Positions 7,395 through 11,807 of a stretch of 11,807 nt of DNA are shown here, one piece after another. How positions within the stretch are numbered: position 1 is the stretch's first letter; every line of letters starts with the position of its first letter. The translations under genes were made by a program, and so were the position numbers. Source of the DNA: Chthoniobacterales bacterium (lineage in GTDB: Bacteria > Verrucomicrobiota > Verrucomicrobiia > Chthoniobacterales > UBA10450); contig JACCZO010000459.1 in NCBI GenBank assembly GCA_013695925.1, positions 1 to 11,807 on the forward strand, read 5' to 3'. The notes beneath the pieces were generated by a model. The model was not told the origin of the DNA. It was given only the letters and a program-made list of their open reading frames with translations, and ran no database searches.

Positions 7395-8348
7395 GTGAAC
7401 TCAAAAAACCCCAACTTTCTCGTGACTGGTGGAGCCGGCTTTATCGGCTCCAACCTCACCCTTACGCTTCAAGAAAAATATCCGGCCGCGCGCCTGACGG
7501 TGATCGACGATTTTCGCTCCGGCGATTTCAAGAATCTGGGCGGCTATCGGGGCGATTTCGTCGCGGCCGATCTTTCTTCACTCGATTGGCCGGCGCAGTT
7601 CGGGGAGGACAAATTCGACGGCATTTTTCATCTTGCCTCCATCACCGACACCACGGTCCACGACCAGTTTCCGCAGGTGCATGACAACGTGGAGAGCTTT
7701 CGGCGACTCCTTCGTTTCGCGCAACCGACCCGCACGCGCATCGTCTATGCCACCTCCGCCGCGACCTATGGCGCCGCGGCCAGCGGAGTAAATCTCGAAT
7801 CGCACGAGGCCTCGCCCGCCAACGTTTACGCGTTTTCGAAGGTGATCATGGATAACCTCGCCCGGCGCGCGGCGGCGGACGATCCGGAGTGGAAGATCGT
7901 CGGCCTGCGTTATTTTAACGTTTACGGGCCACGCGAAGCGCATAAAGGCGTGCCGGCGAGCATGGTTTTGCATCTTTCGCGCCAGATCAAGGAGGGCAAG
8001 CGTCCGCGCATTTTCAAACACGGCGAACAAAAACGCGATTTCGTTTACGTGCAGGACATCGTCCAAGGCACGCTCCGGGCAATGGAGGCAAAAGAGAGTG
8101 GAATCTACAACCTCGGCTCGGGCCAGGCCCGTTCCTTCAACGAACTGATCGACATCCTCAACCAGTCGTTAGGGACGAATTACGAGCCGAAATATTTCGA
8201 TAACCCGCACACCCATTATCAAAACTTCACCCAGGCCGATTTGTCGGCTGTAGGCAAAGCGCTGGGTTACGAGCCGCGCTTTCCGCTGGAAGCCGGCGTG
8301 GCCGATTACATGCGCTGGCTGCATCCCACAAAGTTGCCCAAGCAATGA
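7395..8348 (+). CDS. hldD: ADP-L-glycero-D-manno-heptose 6-epimerase (HldD/RfaD)
   Basis: 317 residues from the GTG at 7395. It is an extended short-chain dehydrogenase that flips the C6'' configuration of ADP-D-glycero-heptose to give the L-glycero donor used in the lipopolysaccharide inner core. The Rossmann motif TGGAGFIG is at residues 11-18. The ATSAATYG segment carries Ser121, VYAFSK carries Tyr145 and Lys149, and RYFNVYGPREAHKG carries Lys184, matching the second catalytic base (Lys178) of the E. coli enzyme. KRDFVYVQDIV, GIYNLGSGQARSF and FTQADLSAV are also diagnostic blocks. The frame is open back to an ATG at 7212, but that start would add 61 unrelated residues from the riboswitch DNA; the GTG puts the NAD motif near the N-terminus as in the family. 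No Shine-Dalgarno is seen. The stop overlaps the next start (ATGA), indicating translational coupling. 7331-7394 must contain signals for this gene and, on the other strand, for the receptor. Confidence 0.88.
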   Translation: MNSKNPNFLVTGGAGFIGSNLTLTLQEKYPAARLTVIDDFRSGDFKNLGGYRGDFVAADLSSLDWPAQFGEDKFDGIFHLASITDTTVHDQFPQVHDNVESFRRLLRFAQPTRTRIVYATSAATYGAAASGVNLESHEASPANVYAFSKVIMDNLARRAAADDPEWKIVGLRYFNVYGPREAHKGVPASMVLHLSRQIKEGKRPRIFKHGEQKRDFVYVQDIVQGTLRAMEAKESGIYNLGSGQARSFNELIDILNQSLGTNYEPKYFDNPHTHYQNFTQADLSAVGKALGYEPRFPLEAGVADYMRWLHPTKLPKQ

Positions 8349-9391
8349 AAGCCAAACGACGCTCCAAAAGCCCCGAAAGGACCAACGCCGCGCTCGCGGC
8401 CAAGAAAGGTCCGGTCTCGAAATTCATCGCGCAGAATTATCGCCACTTTAACGCCGCCGCGTTACTCGACGCCGCCAAGGGCTATGAGCAACACCTCGCC
8501 GCCGGCGGCAAGATGCTGATGACGCTGGCAGGCGCGATGTCGACCGCCGAGCTCGGCATTTCGTTGGCAGAGATGATCCGGCGCGACAAGGTGCACACGA
8601 TCGTCTGCACCGGGGCGAACTTGGAAGAGGATATCTTCAATCTCGTCGCGCACGACCACTACGAGCGAGTGCCGCACTACCGGGAACTCACGCCACGGGA
8701 CGAGGAGCAACTGCTCGCCCGCCATATGAATCGCGTGACCGACACTTGCATCCCGGAGATGGAGGCGATGAGGCGGATTGAGAAGGCGGTGCTCGAAGAG
8801 TGGATCGCGGCCGACCGCGCCGGAGAGCATTATTTCCCGCATGAGTTCATCTACAAGATTCTTCGGAGCGGTAGGCTGAAGAAGAGCTATCAGATCGACC
8901 CGAAAAATTCATGGATGGTGGCGGCCTGCGAAAAGAATCTGCCAATCGTCGTGCCGGGCTGGGAGGATTCCACGCTCGGTAACATGTATGCGGCGGCCGT
9001 GATCCGCGGTGACGTGAAGAACTTACACACCGTGCGCACTGGCATCGAATACATGACCTGGCTCGCGGAATACTATACGAAAAATTCGAAGCGGCTGCGC
9101 AACCGGGAGGGCTCAATCGGGTTCTTCCAAATCGGCGGCGGCATTGCCGGAGATTTCCCAATCTGCGTCGTCCCCATGCTGCACCAGGATCTCGAGCGCA
9201 CCGGCGTGCCGCTGTGGGGATATTTCTGCCAAATCAGCGATTCGACGACGAGCTACGGAAGCTACTCTGGCGCCGTGCCGAACGAGAAAATCACCTGGGG
9301 CAAGCTCGCGCCCTCGACGCCGAAGTTCGTGGTCGAAAGCGATGCCACCATTTGCGCACCTTTGATCTTTGCCTGGGTGCTTGGCCAGTAA
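8345..9391 (+). CDS. Deoxyhypusine synthase family protein
   Basis: 348 residues, of the deoxyhypusine synthase (DHS) fold: an NAD-dependent enzyme that transfers the aminobutyl group of spermidine. Visible blocks are LAGAMSTAELG (about 61-71), CTGANLEED (NAD site), HMNRVTDTCIP, PGWEDSTLGNM, IGGGIAGDFP and EKITWGKL near the C-terminus. Lys320 in TWGK matches the catalytic Lys329 of human DHS, with Trp and the upstream Glu also kept. Asp208 matches Asp238. The position of human Asp243 is Asn213, and the human HHIANAN block with His288 is replaced by a different sequence. Bacteria lack eIF5A, so the acceptor is probably not that protein; some bacterial homologues make homospermidine or related polyamines, and that is a reasonable but unproven role here. 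The N-terminal 20 residues are basic and low-complexity. The start overlaps the hldD stop (ATGA). Confidence 0.85.
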   Translation: MKAKRRSKSPERTNAALAAKKGPVSKFIAQNYRHFNAAALLDAAKGYEQHLAAGGKMLMTLAGAMSTAELGISLAEMIRRDKVHTIVCTGANLEEDIFNLVAHDHYERVPHYRELTPRDEEQLLARHMNRVTDTCIPEMEAMRRIEKAVLEEWIAADRAGEHYFPHEFIYKILRSGRLKKSYQIDPKNSWMVAACEKNLPIVVPGWEDSTLGNMYAAAVIRGDVKNLHTVRTGIEYMTWLAEYYTKNSKRLRNREGSIGFFQIGGGIAGDFPICVVPMLHQDLERTGVPLWGYFCQISDSTTSYGSYSGAVPNEKITWGKLAPSTPKFVVESDATICAPLIFAWVLGQ

Positions 9392-9476
9392 AAAATACGA
9401 CAAGCGAGGCGCTTTCCCTACTAACCGGTAACGGCGCGACTTGTTGTCGTTAGGTAAGGCACATTAGCGTGTTCCC

Positions 9477-9611
9477 GGGTAGGGTGGGCGTCCCGCCCGC
9501 CGGTGTCCGCATCTTGCGGACACGCACTTTGGAGATTCAGAGCGATCTGGTGGGTCAAAAGTTCGTCGTCGCGGGACGCGCCGACCGGCGGGCGAGACGC
9601 CCACCCTACCC
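9477..9611. repeat. Palindromic repeat element with 27-bp inverted ends, overlapping the osmC stop
   Basis: The left end (9477-9503, beginning GGGTAGGGTGGGCG) and right end (9585-9611) are inverted repeats with one mismatch in 27. Each end can itself fold (GGTGGGC with GCCCGCC). Next to the left arm is a perfect hairpin, TGTCCGCA/tct/TGCGGACA (9504-9522). The middle is GC-rich and shows no ORF of its own. The element lies between the convergent deoxyhypusine synthase and osmC genes and could act as a bidirectional transcript end, though no poly-T tract is present. The TAG stop of osmC (9608-9606) falls inside the right arm. It is a MITE/REP-type element with a sequence family different from the one at 6734-6887. 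Confidence 0.82.
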
Positions 9612-10013
9612 TTCCCAGAAAAATTCGGTCGGACGTTCCATCTCCGCCGGCAGACTGCGATGGACCGGGCACCCGAGCGCGGTCTGTTCGAGGAGCGCGC
9701 GTTGCGGGTGATCGGCCGGCAACGGGATATGCACCTGGGTCGTTAGGCGACTGATCCGCCTCGGATCGCTCGCCATTTCCTTCTGCACCTGCACCGTCAT
9801 CCCTTTCAATTCCACCTGATGCCGCTCGGCCACGATGGCCATGGTGGTCGCGATGCAGGTACCCAGCGCGGTCGCGACAAGGTCGGTCGGCGAGAAGGCT
9901 TCTCCTTTGCCTTGGTTATCAGCGGGCGCGTCGGTCGCGAGAGCCGATCCCGATGGACCGTGCTTCGCGTCGCAGTGCAGTGTGCCAGTGTAATCGATCG
10001 AGATCTGAACCAT
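9606..10013 (-). CDS. OsmC family peroxiredoxin-like protein
   Basis: 135 residues, the usual size for the OsmC/Ohr superfamily, cytoplasmic thiol-dependent hydroperoxide reductases. The two redox cysteines are present: Cys53 in ATALGTCIATTM on the central helix and Cys115 in TALGCPVHRSL. The EAFSPTDLVATALGTC block is typical of the YhfA-like OsmC branch rather than of Ohr, so the peroxide or organic hydroperoxide substrate cannot be fixed from sequence. It begins at the only in-frame ATG, MVQISIDYTG; no Shine-Dalgarno is seen. The protein ends in EFFWEG, and the last codon GGG plus the TAG stop come from the right arm of the palindromic repeat at 9477-9611. It is 70 bp downstream of the methyltransferase on the same strand, possibly in one transcript with it. 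Confidence 0.9.
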   Translation of the reverse strand: MVQISIDYTGTLHCDAKHGPSGSALATDAPADNQGKGEAFSPTDLVATALGTCIATTMAIVAERHQVELKGMTVQVQKEMASDPRRISRLTTQVHIPLPADHPQRALLEQTALGCPVHRSLPAEMERPTEFFWEG

Positions 10014-10083
10014 GCCAAAGCATCGGACGTTCCGGCCCGGAAGGCAAAACCCGCTCGCCTAACGTCGTCGTCCGAGGGGGACC

Positions 10084-11271
10084 TCATCTCGCCGGCACAT
10101 GACGGCAATTGCGCACATAGAGATCAATCCAATCATCCAGCAGGATTTGAAGAGCCTGCGCTTCGCGGCGCAACCCGTCATTCGCAAGCATGACCGACTC
10201 AAGGCTCAGGATGTCAGCAGGCGCGCCCTGGCGAAGAATATCGCCAAGCGGTTCAGGCAAGCCGGGCAGGGTCCCGCTCAATCCGGCGGCTTTTTCCTGG
10301 CAAAATCGCTCGTAGCGAAAGACTTCATGGTGTTTTCCCATCACGTCCATGCGCAGTTCGTAATACTCTCTCCTGGCAAGCCGCGCTTCCTCCCGCAACG
10401 CCGGGTCATGCTGCCGCTCGGCGCGCGCTTCCTGCCAGCGCGACGGTTTGCGCGCAGCCACGACAAAACTTGTTCCCAGCGCTCGATAGGCATATTCCGA
10501 AAAAGGTTGCAGGACCTTGCTGCAAAAGGGCGGATCGTTTTGGAAGCGTTCGAGGAGCGCGCCCAGGGGCATTCGTTCGAGAGTCTCGCGCTCCTCTTTT
10601 GCACAAAAAGAGAGAAAGCGCTCGGTCAGATCGAAGAAGGTTTTGATTGGCGTGGCCGAGCCCGGCACATGCGAGTGCTCCAAGGCGAAATCATCCACGA
10701 GAAAAGATTCAACGGCCAGCGGCGTCATATTGAAATAGTGTCCGGGAAAGCCGTGATAGGACTGGAGAAAAGCGGTATCGATAATATTGAGGCCGCCGGG
10801 AGCAGTGACGCGCTTGACTTCCTCGATCGCCCGGAGCGGCTCGCGCAAATGCTCAAAGACCGCGCCCGAATCGATGTGATCAAAAACCTCGTCGACAAAG
10901 GGCAATTCCTCCGCGTCGGCGACGATGTCGACGTTTTCACAAGGCAACACATCGACGGAAACAACCCTCGGATCGGCGCAGGGAATGTTGCCTGAGCCAA
11001 GATGCAAACACCGGCGCGGGGAGCTGTCGGTGCGTTCCTCGACCACATAGCGCCGTTGGTTTTGCGAAACCTGTTCCGGCGGCGGCACCTTGAGATGATG
11101 GGGCCGCGGGAACTTCACGAGAATCGGTTTGCCAGCAAAGATGGGGTATTCTTCTCCCGTGTCGGAGACCAATTTCCCGTCTGCCAAACGGAGTGCCGTG
11201 TGAGTCCTGGGACAGCGCAAGATCGGTAGCCATTCGGCCAATCGATTCAAAACAGCGTCAGGTGGTGCCAT
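10084..11271 (-). CDS. Class I SAM-dependent methyltransferase with Trm112-like N-terminus
   Basis: 395 residues, three parts. Residues 14-53 resemble a Trm112/YcaR-type small domain (LRCPRTHTAL ... YPIFAGKPIL) but with a single cysteine, so a zinc site is unlikely. Residues about 85-180 form a class I methyltransferase core: motif I CLHLGSGN (88-95), the ribose-binding Asp107 in VSVDVLP, ADAEELPF (119-125), SGAVFEHLREP with Glu140-His141, and VTAPGG (155-160). The remaining 200 residues, rich in charged helices, are not recognised. The substrate is unknown; this arrangement is often found in methyltransferases near glycan or cell-surface genes. The ATG at 11271 is the first start in frame. 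An 11-bp direct repeat flanks the start. It lies 29 bp after the DoxX-like gene on the same strand and 70 bp before osmC. Confidence 0.82.
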   Translation of the reverse strand: MAPPDAVLNRLAEWLPILRCPRTHTALRLADGKLVSDTGEEYPIFAGKPILVKFPRPHHLKVPPPEQVSQNQRRYVVEERTDSSPRRCLHLGSGNIPCADPRVVSVDVLPCENVDIVADAEELPFVDEVFDHIDSGAVFEHLREPLRAIEEVKRVTAPGGLNIIDTAFLQSYHGFPGHYFNMTPLAVESFLVDDFALEHSHVPGSATPIKTFFDLTERFLSFCAKEERETLERMPLGALLERFQNDPPFCSKVLQPFSEYAYRALGTSFVVAARKPSRWQEARAERQHDPALREEARLARREYYELRMDVMGKHHEVFRYERFCQEKAAGLSGTLPGLPEPLGDILRQGAPADILSLESVMLANDGLRREAQALQILLDDWIDLYVRNCRHVPAR

Positions 11272-11294
11272 ACCGTTCGACAGGCGTCAGGTGG
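11255..11294. repeat. 11-bp direct repeat flanking the methyltransferase start
   Basis: GCGTCAGGTGG occurs at 11255-11265 and again at 11284-11294, 29 bp apart. The first copy lies in codons 3-6 of the methyltransferase, the second upstream of its ATG and downstream of the DoxX-like stop. It may be a small local duplication; no function is evident. Confidence 0.6.
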
Positions 11295-11300
11295 CAATTT

Positions 11301-11717
11301 TCAACCTTGCCCGAGCAAAATGAGGGCCGCGATCACGACCAGGAAATAGGGGACGAGCGACGCCGCGCCGGGATATTCCTTCGCCATGCGCTGGCCGAAG
11401 AAAAGCGCCAGCAGCGCAAGGCCCGACACAATCGCTCCATAAAAGGCAATCGTAGAATCGTGGCGGAAGAGAACCATGACGCAGCCGATCGCGCTCAAGG
11501 TTCCCGCCGCCAGCTCCATGAGTGTGATCAGGCCGAGAAGGAGCGGGACCATCCCTTCGAACGGGCTTTTCGCGAAGTGTCCGGTGAGCCAGTCGAGGTT
11601 CCCTTTGCGGTCGATCACTTTGTCGATCCCGGATTGGAGAAAAAGGATGGCGAAGAAAGCCGAGATGAGCGCCTGGAGCGCGAAGATGGCGCCGGTGGAA
11701 GAGTGGAGAGTGAGCAT
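11301..11717 (-). CDS. DoxX-like small integral membrane protein
   Basis: 138 residues from the ATG at 11717, with four predicted membrane helices at about residues 9-29, 56-80, 85-107 and 117-136. The segment FLQSGIDKVIDRKGNLDWL after the first helix fits the F..SG..K pattern of the DoxX/DoxD family, as do the size and topology. DoxX family proteins are poorly defined inner-membrane proteins, some tied to thiosulfate:quinone oxidoreductase or to redox stress responses. No cysteine pair or cofactor site is seen (one Cys, in helix 2). The frame is open to a TTG at 11735, but the ATG directly precedes the first helix. It heads the minus-strand run with the methyltransferase 29 bp downstream and osmC beyond; a link to oxidative stress through OsmC is conceivable but speculative. 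Confidence 0.65.
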   Translation of the reverse strand: MLTLHSSTGAIFALQALISAFFAILFLQSGIDKVIDRKGNLDWLTGHFAKSPFEGMVPLLLGLITLMELAAGTLSAIGCVMVLFRHDSTIAFYGAIVSGLALLALFFGQRMAKEYPGAASLVPYFLVVIAALILLGQG

Positions 11718-11776
11718 GGCTGGAATTCTACACAACGCGTCAAATCCGGTGCGGGAAGAGGGTCCGCCTGCTTCTT

Positions 11777-11807
11777 GTGCTCGTGCTCCTGCTCGTGCTC
11801 GTGATCG
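11777..11807. repeat. Hexanucleotide repeat (GTGCTC-like), running into the window edge
   Basis: Five consecutive 6-base units read GTGCTC, GTGCTC, CTGCTC, GTGCTC, GTGATC. The array continues to the last base, so its full length and whether it lies in a gene cannot be told. It starts about 60 bp upstream of the DoxX-like start codon, in or near that gene's promoter region. Confidence 0.7.

Noticed and set aside
10099..10995. Plus-strand open frame of 298 codons opposite the methyltransferase.
   Set aside because: It has no recognisable motif and mirrors a minus-strand gene with clear SAM-binding motifs; high GC content explains the open antisense frame.

Overview
The window is ordinary chromosomal DNA, GC-rich throughout, from a Gram-negative-type bacterium. 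An outer membrane is implied by a TonB-dependent receptor and an ADP-heptose epimerase. Gene content, small palindromic repeats at gene edges and weak Shine-Dalgarno signals together suggest Verrucomicrobia, perhaps near Chthoniobacterales. That placement is inference; no marker gene proves it.

Layout from left to right. Positions 1-163 (minus) hold the 5' end of tsaD, cut by the window edge. A short palindromic repeat (164-255) separates it from an S41 C-terminal processing protease (minus). A 101-bp divergent region leads to a secreted DUF885 metallopeptidase-like protein (plus). This gene converges, with one free base, on rmuC (minus). Upstream of rmuC on the same strand is a BtuB-like TonB-dependent receptor. 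Its long leader carries a cobalamin riboswitch (7105-7330, minus), which makes vitamin B12 or another corrinoid the probable cargo. On the plus strand follow hldD and, overlapping it by ATGA, a deoxyhypusine synthase family gene. A second palindromic element (9477-9611) lies between that pair and a convergent minus-strand run: DoxX-like membrane protein, SAM methyltransferase, OsmC-like peroxide reductase. A hexamer repeat closes the window.

Three points stand out. First, the N-terminal coding part of the receptor runs through a palindromic repeat element, and a second element supplies the osmC stop codon, so repeats have been built into gene ends. Second, the octamer CGTTAGGC occurs eight times, in genes and between them and in several reading frames, far above chance. 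Third, the deoxyhypusine synthase homologue keeps the catalytic lysine but differs at two substrate-side positions of the eukaryotic enzyme. No phage, plasmid, CRISPR, rRNA or tRNA feature was seen, and no multi-gene novel system is evident.
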